The position numbers and the translations under genes are program-made. The notes beneath the pieces were generated by a model, which saw only the letters and a program-made list of their open reading frames with translations, did no database searches and was not told where the DNA came from. A stretch of DNA of 64,000 bases from an uncultured Veillonella sp. (GTDB lineage: Bacteria > Bacillota > Negativicutes > Veillonellales > Veillonellaceae), in the NCBI RefSeq assembly GCF_900545795.1, contig NZ_URAR01000003.1:98717-162716 (forward strand), written 5' to 3'. Every line of letters starts with the position of its first letter. The first letter of the stretch is position 1. Positions 53,215-62,310 of the stretch are shown here, one piece after another.

Positions 53215-54144
53215 ATGCCATTAGTATCAACTACTGAAATGTTCCAAAAAGCCTATGAAGGTGGGTATGCCATCGGTGCCTTCAATGTTAACAATATGGA
53301 AATTGTACAAGGTATCGTTGACGCAGCGAAAGAAGAGCAATCCCCTTTAATCTTGCAAGTATCTGCTGGTGCTCGTAAATATGCTAAACATATTTACTTA
53401 GTAAAACTTGTTGAAGCAGCTCTTGAAGACAGCGGTCTTCCTATCGCCCTTCATTTAGACCACGGCGACGATTTTGAAATCTGTAAAGCTTGTATTGACG
53501 GCGGCTTCACTTCCGTTATGATCGACGGCTCCAAACATGATTTTGAAACTAATGTAAAATTAACAAAACAAGTTGTAGAGTATGCACACGCTCATAATGT
53601 AGTAGTAGAAGGCGAACTTGGTCGTCTTGCTGGCGTTGAAGATGATGTAAACGTAAGCGACAAAGACGCTATTTTCACTGACCCAGATCAAGCAGCTGAA
53701 TTCGTAGAGCGCACCGGCGTTGACTCCTTAGCTATCGCCATTGGTACTAGCCATGGTGCTTACAAATTCAAAGGCACTCCTTACCTTGATTTTGAACGCT
53801 TAGAAAAAGTAGGTAAATTATTACCTAACTTCCCTATCGTTCTTCATGGTGCTTCTACTGTGCTACCTGAATTCGTAGACAAATGTAATCAATTCGGCGG
53901 CAATATTCCTGGCGCTAAAGGCGTGCCGGAAGATATGCTTCGCAAAGCAGCTAGCATGTCTGTATGTAAAATCAACATCGACACAGACCTTCGCCTTGCT
54001 ATGACAGCATCCATTCGCGAATGCTTCGTAGAAGCTCCTTCTGAGTTTGACCCTCGTAAATATTTAGGACCAGCTCGTGCTGCTATTAAATCCATGGTAC
54101 AGCACAAAATTAAAAATGTACTTGGTTCTTCTGGAAAATTATAA
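53215..54144 (+). CDS. fba: Class II fructose-bisphosphate aldolase
   Basis: 309 residues. Zinc-dependent aldol cleavage of fructose-1,6-bisphosphate; in a sugar-poor lifestyle it probably works in gluconeogenesis. HLDHGDDFEICKACIDGGFTS contains zinc and catalytic residues; further marks are VEGELGRLAGVEDDV, GTSHGAYKF, LHGASTVL and KINIDTDLRLA. AGGAGG ribosome binding site; codon usage looks biased as in highly expressed genes. The ZTP-like leader RNA downstream starts from its own promoter. Confidence 0.95.
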   Translation: MPLVSTTEMFQKAYEGGYAIGAFNVNNMEIVQGIVDAAKEEQSPLILQVSAGARKYAKHIYLVKLVEAALEDSGLPIALHLDHGDDFEICKACIDGGFTSVMIDGSKHDFETNVKLTKQVVEYAHAHNVVVEGELGRLAGVEDDVNVSDKDAIFTDPDQAAEFVERTGVDSLAIAIGTSHGAYKFKGTPYLDFERLEKVGKLLPNFPIVLHGASTVLPEFVDKCNQFGGNIPGAKGVPEDMLRKAASMSVCKINIDTDLRLAMTASIRECFVEAPSEFDPRKYLGPARAAIKSMVQHKIKNVLGSSGKL

Positions 54145-54204
54145 TTTAAAAGCTGTACATTCCGTCTATTAATTAAAGTAATGCTTAAATTGATTATGAG
54201 TAAA

Positions 54205-54233
54205 TTGACTCTCTTCGATGTAATTGATATAAT
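54205..54233 (+). promoter_or_regulatory. Promoter of riboswitch leader and OFA transporter
   Basis: TTGACT (54205-54210), exact 17-base spacer, TATAAT (54228-54233). It starts a leader of about 240 bases before the transporter start codon. Confidence 0.8.
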
Positions 54234-54249
54234 GAGCTCACAATTTAAA

Positions 54250-54325
54250 CAGATGTATAATGCTGACGGATTAGTGGAATGAACCACATGTATTGTACAT
54301 TGCGAATAAGCCGACCGTCTGGGCA
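54250..54325 (+). promoter_or_regulatory. Probable ZTP (pfl-type) riboswitch
   Basis: The stretch has the order of the ZMP/ZTP riboswitch: CTGACGG near 54263, a hairpin GTGG-AATGA-ACCAC (54274-54287), and the conserved 3' block GCCGACCGTCTGGGCA (54310-54325; consensus CCGCCUGGGCA). The GGGAGC-like middle segment is diverged. The 3' block is also the left arm of a terminator, as in known pfl-motif switches. It precedes an OFA-family transporter. Assignment from remembered consensus, not a model search. Confidence 0.6.
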
Positions 54326-54352
54326 GGAGATTGCTCAGGCGGTCTCTTTTTA
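54312..54352 (+). terminator. Terminator overlapping the riboswitch 3' strand
   Basis: GACCGTCTGGGCA (54313-54325) pairs with TGCTCAGGCGGTC (54332-54344) followed by TCTTTTTAT. Pairing competes with the riboswitch fold, giving a plausible on/off switch for the gene at 54481. Confidence 0.85.
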
Positions 54353-54480
54353 TAGGTACTATTTTAAAATTGTAATGGACATACAGACCTAGCTTTTAGT
54401 CAAATTCACTACCAAGCTAAGCCAAGCTACCTATATAAGAGGCGCTGAGTATCTCCCTTTCCTTAGAAAGGATGATAAAT

Positions 54481-55755
54481 ATGCGTAATCGTTGGCTTAT
54501 TGCTTTAGCCGCCATTGGTATTCACATTTGTATCGGCAGTGTATATGCTTGGAGTGTACTGACTCGCCCTATTATGGCCACAATGGGTTGGACCTTAAAA
54601 GAAACTACTTGGACCTTCTCTTTAGCCATTTTATTCCTCGGCTTATCAGCTGGTTTATTAGGAAGTTTTGTAGAAAAAATGGGGCCTAAAAAAAGTGGTC
54701 TACTCAGCACCATATTCTTTGGTATCGGCATGATTGGTACATCCTTCGCCTTAGAAGCTCATAATTTAATGCTCTTATATATTTTCTATGGCGTCATTGG
54801 CGGTGTGGGCCTTGGCGTAGGTTATATTACACCTGTATCGACTCTAGTTAAATACTTCCCTCGCAATCGCGGCTTTGCCACTGGCCTGGCTATTATGGGA
54901 TTCGGCTTTGCCGCTCTTATTGCAGGTCCTTTAATGCAATATTTAACAAGCCAATATGACCTTGTAAGTACCTTCCGCATTTTAGGCGCTGCTTACATTA
55001 TTATCATGGCCTTATCTGCCCTATACTTAAAACCGCCGACTACTACAGAAACAACTAAAACCTCGGCGCTTTTAAATCGCGGGATGACAACCCATGAAGC
55101 AGTACGCACTTGGCAATTTCCAGCTTTATGGTGGATTTTCTTCATCAACATTACTTGCGGCATTGGCTTACTTGCTGTAGCCTCCCCTATGGCCCAAGAA
55201 GTCGTTGGCATGAGTGCCACCGAAGCAGCATCTATGGTAGGTATTATTGGTTTATTAAATGGACTAGGACGTATTGTATGGTCTACAATTTCTGACTACT
55301 TAGGTCGCCCAGCCACGTATATTCTATTCTTCGTCATTGAAATTGCAGCCTTTGCCTTCTTAGGCTTTACATCAACAGCCTATATTTTCCAAATCTTAGT
55401 GTTCATTATTATTACTTGCTATGGTGGTGGCTTCTCTTGTATGCCAGCGTACTTAAGCGATTTATTCGGCACTAAACAACTCAGTGCCATTCATGGCCGC
55501 ATCCTCACCGCTTGGGGCATGGCCGGCATCGCTGGTCCTATGCTAGTATCCTTCCTTCGCGAAAGCACGGCTAGCTATAGTGGCCCACTCTATGTATTCA
55601 GTGGCTTATTCGTATTAAACTTCATTATTGCAGTGGCCTTAAAAATCTACAGCAAAGATCGTCACTTCGATGCCTCTACAGCACATAACGATACTGAAAT
55701 GGTAACGGCTGAAAATACTGTAGAAACAGTAGATGGCTTAGAACCACAAGCATAA
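54481..55755 (+). CDS. MFS transporter, OFA (oxalate/formate antiporter) family
   Basis: 424 residues from the ATG at 54481, eight to nine bases after AAAGG; an earlier ATG three codons before overlaps it. Twelve predicted membrane helices. The OFA signature GIHICIGSVYAWSVL at residues 13-27 is clear; YGVIGGVGLGVGYITPVSTL, RNRGFATGLAIMGFG and YGGGFSCMPAYLSDLFG follow. Members exchange oxalate/formate or other small carboxylates. A leader resembling a ZTP riboswitch suggests a link to one-carbon (formate or folate) metabolism. Substrate unproven. Confidence 0.88.
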   Translation: MRNRWLIALAAIGIHICIGSVYAWSVLTRPIMATMGWTLKETTWTFSLAILFLGLSAGLLGSFVEKMGPKKSGLLSTIFFGIGMIGTSFALEAHNLMLLYIFYGVIGGVGLGVGYITPVSTLVKYFPRNRGFATGLAIMGFGFAALIAGPLMQYLTSQYDLVSTFRILGAAYIIIMALSALYLKPPTTTETTKTSALLNRGMTTHEAVRTWQFPALWWIFFINITCGIGLLAVASPMAQEVVGMSATEAASMVGIIGLLNGLGRIVWSTISDYLGRPATYILFFVIEIAAFAFLGFTSTAYIFQILVFIIITCYGGGFSCMPAYLSDLFGTKQLSAIHGRILTAWGMAGIAGPMLVSFLRESTASYSGPLYVFSGLFVLNFIIAVALKIYSKDRHFDASTAHNDTEMVTAENTVETVDGLEPQA

Positions 55756-55763
55756 ATATAAAT

Positions 55764-55816
55764 AAAAAAGCAGGCTACACACAGAGTTCATCAAGTGTGT
55801 TAGCCTGTTTTTTATT
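55764..55816 (+). terminator. Terminator of OFA transporter gene
   Basis: AAAAAAGCAGGCTACACAC pairs with GTGTGTTAGCCTGTTTTTT, followed by ATTTTG. It starts nine bases past the stop and could also act on readthrough from the other strand. Confidence 0.85.
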
Positions 55817-55928
55817 TTGTTTTATTCTTTTATTCTATTTTTTATTTCATTTTCTTAAAATTTATAGCAAACTCATTTTAACTATTAGTCAACTATTAGC
55901 CAACCATTGGTCAACTATTGGTCAAATC

Positions 55929-58900
55929 TTATTCAAATCGCCAAGTCATGCCGCCATTAATCTCCCATGCTTTGGAGTAAGAGCCTCCAAATTTGCGCTC
56001 TACTTCTAACCAAATGCTGCGGTTATGGCTCATTTCAGAGTTGATGCCTAAGCCAATATCATACCAAGTATCATGGTTTGTCACATCATAATGAATGCGC
56101 TCTAAGCCATTAATAGATGTTAAGTAGAAGGAACGGTTACCAGCAAATTCATGAAGGATATCAGCCTTGAAGTACCAGGATGTATCTTCATCAATATGGT
56201 GGCCTAAACGGAAACCTAAACGACCAATCAAGCTATTGGTATGGTCTAAATGGTTCGTAATGCCATCATTGGTTGTATAGGTTTTGCTATTAATGTGCGT
56301 GTATTGTAACTGCACTTGAGGTTCAAAATACCAATCTTCATTTAAGGCTTTGCGACGGCCCCATTCAGCACTGAGCTGTTGATACCAAGTACCAAAAGAT
56401 GCCTTAGATTGTTCACCATCAACTAAGTAAGCCTTTGTTTTCGCATGAATTTTACCTACACGGCCTACTAAGTCTAAATAATGATCCTTATTGCCTAACC
56501 AAGTGTGATACAAAGTCCCTGTATAACGTTTGAACTTCGTGCTGCCACCATCATAAGAAGTAGTGGCTCTCAAATAGTTAAAGCTACCACCGCGATGAAC
56601 GAAGGCACCATCTTCACATTCCATTAAATAATCTCGGCCAATTTCATAGCGATTAGCATGTCCATTGTAAGTATCATGGCCTAAGTTCATATGAGTGGCG
56701 CGAGCCCAAATACCATGTGGGTCTTTTCGAGGCTCCTCTTCATAGCGCACATAACGAGCTTCACCAAAGCGTTTGTTCAATGTATCAATGTCTAAAGCTA
56801 AATCATATAAGCCATCATGTGCTTTTGCTGTAGCGCCAACTAAAGGACTTTCTACAGAAGCTACACTACCAAAGTACCAATCTGTTGTGTCACCAATCGT
56901 TTCACTATTGATGCCAATAATATAATCATATAAATGACCTTTATCTACATTTCGTTGTGTAATAGGACTGGTGAACGTAGCCTCACTGTTTTTCAAGGTA
57001 GCAAAGTATAAGCGATCAGTCACAGCCATATCTTCTAAGTGCATAAGAGCTTTATCGGTCACAATAGCTTGTGTACCACTCGCCTTTTCTGTAGCTGTAA
57101 TGTAATCGCTATGAGCAGATACAGCTTTAGCGCCCTGGTTAGTATGCCAATCTAAATTCATGGACATCGTACCAGTGCCACTCAATTCTTTAGTTGTAAT
57201 GCTCTTGCCATTATGATTCGCATCCACTAAATTCACTAACGAATGATTCGTCAACTTCGTCAACGAACTATGGTCAGTGACATTCCAAATGGCCCCATTA
57301 GATAAACTTACATCTAGCTGCGCCAATGACCCTTCAGTAGTTTCAGTCGCCCCTATATCTGATGCTCTAGTATAGCCGGTTAAGTAGGAGTCAGCTGTAT
57401 CTAAATTAAGTAGTACAGTCCCGCCGTGAGCTAAAATATTACCTGATAATTGTTTAACTTTCTGCTTGGAGCTCGCATCGATTACACCATTAGACTCGGC
57501 GCGCATAACTGTTTCAGAGTTTGGAAGATATAAAGCATCTTTTACATTGACGCGCCCTAAATTAATAGCCACTAAGCCTTCATCACTGGCGTTAATTATC
57601 GCTTGCTTATTGAAATTGACAACACCTTCATCACTAGCTGTAGCACCTGTAGCAGCTCCGTCTATGAGTACATGGTCATTAAAGTTAACTACACCTTTAG
57701 TATTGGCCACAGCACCGGTACCTGTGGTGTAAATATTAGCTTGCTTGTTGAAGTTGACAACCCCTTCATCACCAGCTGTAGCACCTGTTCTAGTCGTAGT
57801 AAAATCTACGTCCTCCTGGAAATTAACTGTACCTTTATTAATGGCTACCACACCTTCGCCAGTCTGAGCTATAGTTGGGCTATAGAAATTAATAAGCCCT
57901 TCATTAGTCGCATAGGCACCAATAGAGCCTTGGTTCGTCAGTGTAGTTGGTTTATCACCACTTGTTAAATTAATAAAGCCATTGTCTGTATATATAGTTG
58001 CTTCCCGAGGATTATCTGTAGTGCCACCTGTAACTAAGTTAATCCCGTGAGCGGCCTCCAAGGTAGATGTACCACTATTTTTAGAGCTTACAGCTGTATC
58101 CCCACGATCTATAGAAAAATTAATCTCATTATCTGCGCTTAATATAATCGTACCATTGGTATTAGCTATTATCATGCTGCGATTAGCATTAGGATACATA
58201 CTGGCTACATCAAAGCCTTCTGTATGAAGCTCAATATTATGAGTTGTATGTACTAATATATTAGAATTAGTACGTGAGGAAAGCACTTGATGTGAATTAC
58301 TAAAGAAATCTTCACTATCAAAAGAAAGAGAACTATTATCTCTAGAAACTATCAATGGATAAGGACCTAAACTTAATTCATTAAAACGAATTTCTTTATC
58401 AGCAATAAAGTAGCCTTTACTTGCGTCTCTAGCAATAATCATATTTATTGACTCATTTTTATCTAGATTAGTGAATGTCAAATTTCGTCCTGCTTGCGAA
58501 GTAATCTGACTTCCCCCACTTAGCAAAATATGATTAGACCCCATATTATTGTAGTCAATATCTCGCCCTGCCTGTAATGCTACTTTCGAATTGCTATCCA
58601 ATATAAACAAAGGGCCGGCATTAATATTCTGCTCATTTAAACTTATATCATTCCCTGCCGTTATGTTCACAGCCCCCATACTTTTAACATTAATCAAATT
58701 ACTAAAATATTTTCCCTCTGTGCTCATAACTACACTATCACGAGCCTGTAAATCTATATTATTATTGCCATTTACCGTTAATATTGGATACGTACTATTA
58801 GAATCTGATTTATTAAATATAATATTATTGGCATCAATGGCTACAGAACTGTTAGTTGCCCCCTTATCTATAAAAATTAAATTACCTCGACCAATTGTAA

Positions 58901-59303
58901 CATCTACATTATCAGCATTAGTAATAGCTAGATGCTTATTATTTCTATTATTATATATTTGCACTAATGAGCCATAAGGACCTGTTTTTAAATTATGCCC
59001 CTGCATATCTAATTCTAAAGTGCCTTCGGTAGACGTACTATATCCTTCAATAATACCTATCGAAGTATCATTTTCTCCAGTATTGTCAAGTTTAGTAGAA
59101 GATAAAAAATTAATATCCTCTGTCGCTTTTATTACTCGATCTCCATCAACTCGTAGAAAATGCTGTTGTGTAAGATTCTCATAAGTACCGCCTAACGTAT
59201 TCTCTGACAATGGATATGTGGCTGCATTCGCACCCCCTACAACAGTACAAGTTAACATACTTAAAATACACACCCTGAGCCACTTGGACTTCTTGCTACT
59301 CAT
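55929..59303 (-). CDS. Type Va autotransporter (large adhesin-like)
   Basis: 1124 residues. Signal peptide with cleavage near GANA-AT. The passenger (about 30-830) is a repetitive beta-helix-like region rich in Asn, Thr and Gly; residues about 480-600 contain at least five copies of an EGVVNFNKQA-type unit alternating with TGATA-type linkers. The last about 270 residues form an autotransporter beta-domain (HGIWARATHMNLGHDTYNGH, LEVERKFGGSYSKAWEINGG, end MTWRFE). The final residue is Glu after Phe, where an aromatic C-terminus is usual. It is presumably a surface adhesin; Veillonella uses such proteins for coaggregation. It lies between the OFA and flippase genes and appears monocistronic. Confidence 0.93.
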   Translation of the reverse strand: MSSKKSKWLRVCILSMLTCTVVGGANAATYPLSENTLGGTYENLTQQHFLRVDGDRVIKATEDINFLSSTKLDNTGENDTSIGIIEGYSTSTEGTLELDMQGHNLKTGPYGSLVQIYNNRNNKHLAITNADNVDVTIGRGNLIFIDKGATNSSVAIDANNIIFNKSDSNSTYPILTVNGNNNIDLQARDSVVMSTEGKYFSNLINVKSMGAVNITAGNDISLNEQNINAGPLFILDSNSKVALQAGRDIDYNNMGSNHILLSGGSQITSQAGRNLTFTNLDKNESINMIIARDASKGYFIADKEIRFNELSLGPYPLIVSRDNSSLSFDSEDFFSNSHQVLSSRTNSNILVHTTHNIELHTEGFDVASMYPNANRSMIIANTNGTIILSADNEINFSIDRGDTAVSSKNSGTSTLEAAHGINLVTGGTTDNPREATIYTDNGFINLTSGDKPTTLTNQGSIGAYATNEGLINFYSPTIAQTGEGVVAINKGTVNFQEDVDFTTTRTGATAGDEGVVNFNKQANIYTTGTGAVANTKGVVNFNDHVLIDGAATGATASDEGVVNFNKQAIINASDEGLVAINLGRVNVKDALYLPNSETVMRAESNGVIDASSKQKVKQLSGNILAHGGTVLLNLDTADSYLTGYTRASDIGATETTEGSLAQLDVSLSNGAIWNVTDHSSLTKLTNHSLVNLVDANHNGKSITTKELSGTGTMSMNLDWHTNQGAKAVSAHSDYITATEKASGTQAIVTDKALMHLEDMAVTDRLYFATLKNSEATFTSPITQRNVDKGHLYDYIIGINSETIGDTTDWYFGSVASVESPLVGATAKAHDGLYDLALDIDTLNKRFGEARYVRYEEEPRKDPHGIWARATHMNLGHDTYNGHANRYEIGRDYLMECEDGAFVHRGGSFNYLRATTSYDGGSTKFKRYTGTLYHTWLGNKDHYLDLVGRVGKIHAKTKAYLVDGEQSKASFGTWYQQLSAEWGRRKALNEDWYFEPQVQLQYTHINSKTYTTNDGITNHLDHTNSLIGRLGFRLGHHIDEDTSWYFKADILHEFAGNRSFYLTSINGLERIHYDVTNHDTWYDIGLGINSEMSHNRSIWLEVERKFGGSYSKAWEINGGMTWRFE

Positions 59304-59740
59304 TTAAAACTCCTCCTAGAATAGTTGCTCACAAAGTCTTTTACATAGCTTTTTTATATTGCTAGAAACAATGCCTAACACTTTTTATTATTATCGACTT
59401 TGTGTCAAACTAAACTCGCACACTCACTAACACCTAATTGAGTTATCATTTTTGTAACAAAAATTTACTCAATTATAACTTATTTTATCCCTTTTGATTA
59501 TTATACAACGTGCCGTTTTAAATTTCGATAGATTTTTTAAAAACAACATGAAATATTTCACTTTTATTTCATATTTTTATAACATATAATAAATAATCAA
59601 AAGCCTGAGCCTTTCTCAAAATCTTAATGCATAGACTGTAAAACTATGTTAAAATTTAATATTGAGATAGTTATTTCTAAACAGGAATAACTTTATTGCA
59701 ACAAAGCAAATTAATCACACAGATTAGGAGCAAATTTAAC
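59304..59740. other. Divergent promoter region of autotransporter and flippase
   Basis: About 440 very AT-rich bases between divergent genes. Apart from an ATGAAAT / ATTTCAT inverted repeat near 59550-59572 no operator, RNA or gene was recognised. The frame of the flippase extends to a TTG at 59696, but I place its start at 59741. Confidence 0.4.
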
Positions 59741-61306
59741 ATGGTTAACCGTTTTTTACAAGGCACGCTGATTTTAACAATCGCTGGCTTTGTAGTAAAA
59801 GCAATTGGCAGTATAAACTGGATTTTACTCTCCCGCGTCCTCGGTGGTGAAGGTATTGGGATTTATCAAATGGCGTTCCCGATTTACCTACTCGCCTTAC
59901 AACTTTCGAGCGCTGGTATTCCTATAGCCATTTCAATTGTAACAGCTGAAAAACTAGCCCGCTACGATTACAAAGGAGCTCACAAAGTATTTAAACTTTC
60001 CTTTAATCTTCTCTTTGGCACAGGCTTATTTTTCAGTATTCTCATGTACTTTGGTGCGGATTGGCTTATTAGTTCTGGCATTATCGTCGACAGTCGAGCC
60101 TACCTAGCACTTATCGCCTTAGCACCGGCCATTTTCTTTGTAACACTTATTTCCTGTTACCGTGGCTATTTACAAGGTTGGCAACTGATGACACCTACTG
60201 CGGTGAGCCAAATTATTGAACAGCTCTTGCGCGTTATCGTCATGCTTGGTGCTGGCTACTTGCTTCTACCTTATGGCTTAGAAGCTGCTGCAGGAGGCGC
60301 TAGTATGGGGGCCGGCATTGGTGCCTTTGGAGCCTTGCTAGTCCTACTCTACTACTATTACAAATTACCTACAGCGCCAGAAGATGGGCATAAACAACCA
60401 GATGGCCCTGTGGAATCAGCCAAGTCCATTATCAAACGTCTCATTAAACTGGCTTTACCAATTTCATTGGCTAGCTTAATGTTACCGATCGTATCGAATC
60501 TTGACTTAATTATCGTGCCACGCCGTTTAGCTGCTGCCGGCTTTAGCATGAACGAGGCAACTGAGCTCTTCGGTTATCTTACAGGTATGGCTGTGCCACT
60601 CATCAACTTAGCTACCATCATTACGGCAGCCTTGGCAACTAGCATTGTACCAGCTATTTCTAATGCGAATGCTATGGGCGATAAGCAAAATGTATACTAC
60701 CGCACAGCCGGTGCTATGCGCATTAGCTTTATGTCTACCGTACCGTTCACATTGATGCTCTATGTATTAGCTGAACCAGTTGTGAGTGTTATTTACAATG
60801 CACCACGTGCAGCAGGGGCCACACAAATTACAGCCATCGCTATTTTCTTCTTAGGCTTACACCAAGTTACTACCGGTATTTTACAAGGCCTAGGTAAACC
60901 AACCTTACCTGTTATCAACATGGGGATTGCAGCGATTTGTAAGGTCATTTTAAACTGGAATTTAACGGCCCTTCCTTGGATGGGTATTACGGGGGCCGCT
61001 TGGGCCACTGTGGCTGACATTGGCGTCGCCGCCTTACTTAACTTAATTTGGATCAAAAAATATACAGGCTATTTCCTAGACTTCTCACTACTCTGGAAGA
61101 ATATTGTAAGCGCCATTATCATGGGCGTGGCCATGTATTTCATGTATCCACCACTGGAAAGTATTATGTATAAATTCTTCGCTATGGCTATTACAGCCTT
61201 CATCGGTGGCATCATTTATGTCATTATTATGTTCCTCTTAAAAGGGCTTAATAAACATGATGCAGAGCGTATGCCATTGATTGGGAAGTTTTTTAGAGAT
61301 AAATAA
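59741..61306 (+). CDS. MOP-superfamily flippase (SpoVB/polysaccharide exporter type)
   Basis: 521 residues from the ATG at 59741, ten bases after AGGAG; a TTG 15 codons earlier has a poorer site. About 14 membrane helices. Typical parts are LTIAGFVVKAIGSINWILLSR, VLGGEGIGIYQMAFPIY, SCYRGYLQGWQLMTPTAVSQ and LQGLGKPTLPVI. The SpoVB/MurJ-like branch exports lipid-linked oligosaccharides, either lipid II for peptidoglycan or polysaccharide units. In a non-sporulating diderm a lipid II or O-antigen flippase role is likely; the neighbouring glycan genes fit either. Confidence 0.9.
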   Translation: MVNRFLQGTLILTIAGFVVKAIGSINWILLSRVLGGEGIGIYQMAFPIYLLALQLSSAGIPIAISIVTAEKLARYDYKGAHKVFKLSFNLLFGTGLFFSILMYFGADWLISSGIIVDSRAYLALIALAPAIFFVTLISCYRGYLQGWQLMTPTAVSQIIEQLLRVIVMLGAGYLLLPYGLEAAAGGASMGAGIGAFGALLVLLYYYYKLPTAPEDGHKQPDGPVESAKSIIKRLIKLALPISLASLMLPIVSNLDLIIVPRRLAAAGFSMNEATELFGYLTGMAVPLINLATIITAALATSIVPAISNANAMGDKQNVYYRTAGAMRISFMSTVPFTLMLYVLAEPVVSVIYNAPRAAGATQITAIAIFFLGLHQVTTGILQGLGKPTLPVINMGIAAICKVILNWNLTALPWMGITGAAWATVADIGVAALLNLIWIKKYTGYFLDFSLLWKNIVSAIIMGVAMYFMYPPLESIMYKFFAMAITAFIGGIIYVIIMFLLKGLNKHDAERMPLIGKFFRDK

Positions 61307-61395
61307 GCTCTACATGCCATTTTCTGACTACTATTTTCCAAATACTTATTCTCTACATAGTATTCTCTAACTTATTATTTATTTCTATTAACAAC

Positions 61396-61440
61396 AAAAA
61401 CACCACCATAACGCACTAGATAGTTATGGTGGTGTTTTTT
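61396..61440. terminator. Bidirectional terminator between convergent genes
   Basis: ACACCACCATAAC (61400-61412) pairs with GTTATGGTGGTGT (61423-61435), flanked by A5 and T6. It serves the flippase and the convergent glycosyltransferase. Confidence 0.92.
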
Positions 61441-61457
61441 ATTTTATCCCTAAAATT

Positions 61458-62210
61458 CTATTTAGGTCTAAATGGTCGATATATTTCTTTTGAAATCTTA
61501 CGTCCCCAAAATAACATTTTTTCTTTTAAGGACAAGGATTTATAGAGCGCAAAAAACACTCCTTTTTTATGTTTTTTAAACTCTCTATTACGCCGAGCGC
61601 GCTCTTCACCAATCGTGGACTGAATACAGTTTTTCTGCACTACTAAATCTTTGTCTAAGGAATACAACTGACAGCCCTTCAGTAAATAGTAATTCTGGAA
61701 TACATCAATTTCAAAATTAATTGGCGTCTGCAATTCCACAATAATTTCAGCAGCCGCACGATTTATTACATATGCATGAGCCAAAGTAAAACTAAAAGCG
61801 GAATATATGCGACAATTACTTAATGACTTCACTTGTTTAAACTGATAGGAGCTCTTATATAAACAAAGCGCCGCTGGCTTTTCTTGATGGCGAACAAAGT
61901 CTTCTATTTCTTGAAAGTCTTTATATGCAATATCATTACAAAAGCCTATATCATCTTCAAAAACAAACAATACCTCTTCTTGGCTAGCTAAAAATCGCTT
62001 GATTATCTCAAGATGACTCAAAGCACAGCCTATTTCAGGTTTCCCTAAAATAATATCCTTATTTATATTCTGCCCTATTTCATCAGCAGATAAGTCATCC
62101 CCCATAATGGCATCAAAAAAGATTGGTTCTACACCGATTTTCTTACACTCATAGGCCACATTTTCTCTACGCTCTATATTATTTTTATTAGATATAAAGT
62201 AATAGTACAT
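61458..62210 (-). CDS. Glycosyltransferase family 25 (LPS-type) protein
   Basis: 250 residues. Family marks: YYFISNKNNIERRENV at the start (usually a variant of V-I-N-L-x-R-R), the FFDAIMGDDL segment, GKPEIGCALSHLEIIKRFL and the metal-binding VFEDDI. AHAYVINRAAAEIIV is the family's later signature. It transfers a hexose or similar sugar to LPS core or a surface glycan. The C-terminus is basic (GRKISKEIYRPFRPK), which may aid membrane association. It follows the O-antigen ligase gene. Confidence 0.9.
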   Translation of the reverse strand: MYYYFISNKNNIERRENVAYECKKIGVEPIFFDAIMGDDLSADEIGQNINKDIILGKPEIGCALSHLEIIKRFLASQEEVLFVFEDDIGFCNDIAYKDFQEIEDFVRHQEKPAALCLYKSSYQFKQVKSLSNCRIYSAFSFTLAHAYVINRAAAEIIVELQTPINFEIDVFQNYYLLKGCQLYSLDKDLVVQKNCIQSTIGEERARRNREFKKHKKGVFFALYKSLSLKEKMLFWGRKISKEIYRPFRPK

Positions 62211-62310
62211 GACATTTCCTATTTTAAAATTAATTCACTATGACACTTCGCCTTATCTCATCACCTATTGTATAACGATTTGTCATTATTTACTACCCCT
62301 ATTGTTCTAT

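Noticed and set aside
57466..57968. Long plus-strand frames inside the autotransporter gene
   Set aside because: They mirror the repetitive passenger coding sequence in the opposite strand; no ribosome binding site and low-complexity product.
59696..59740. TTG start for the flippase
   Set aside because: The downstream ATG at 59741 has a better-placed AGGAG and begins at the usual family N-terminus.
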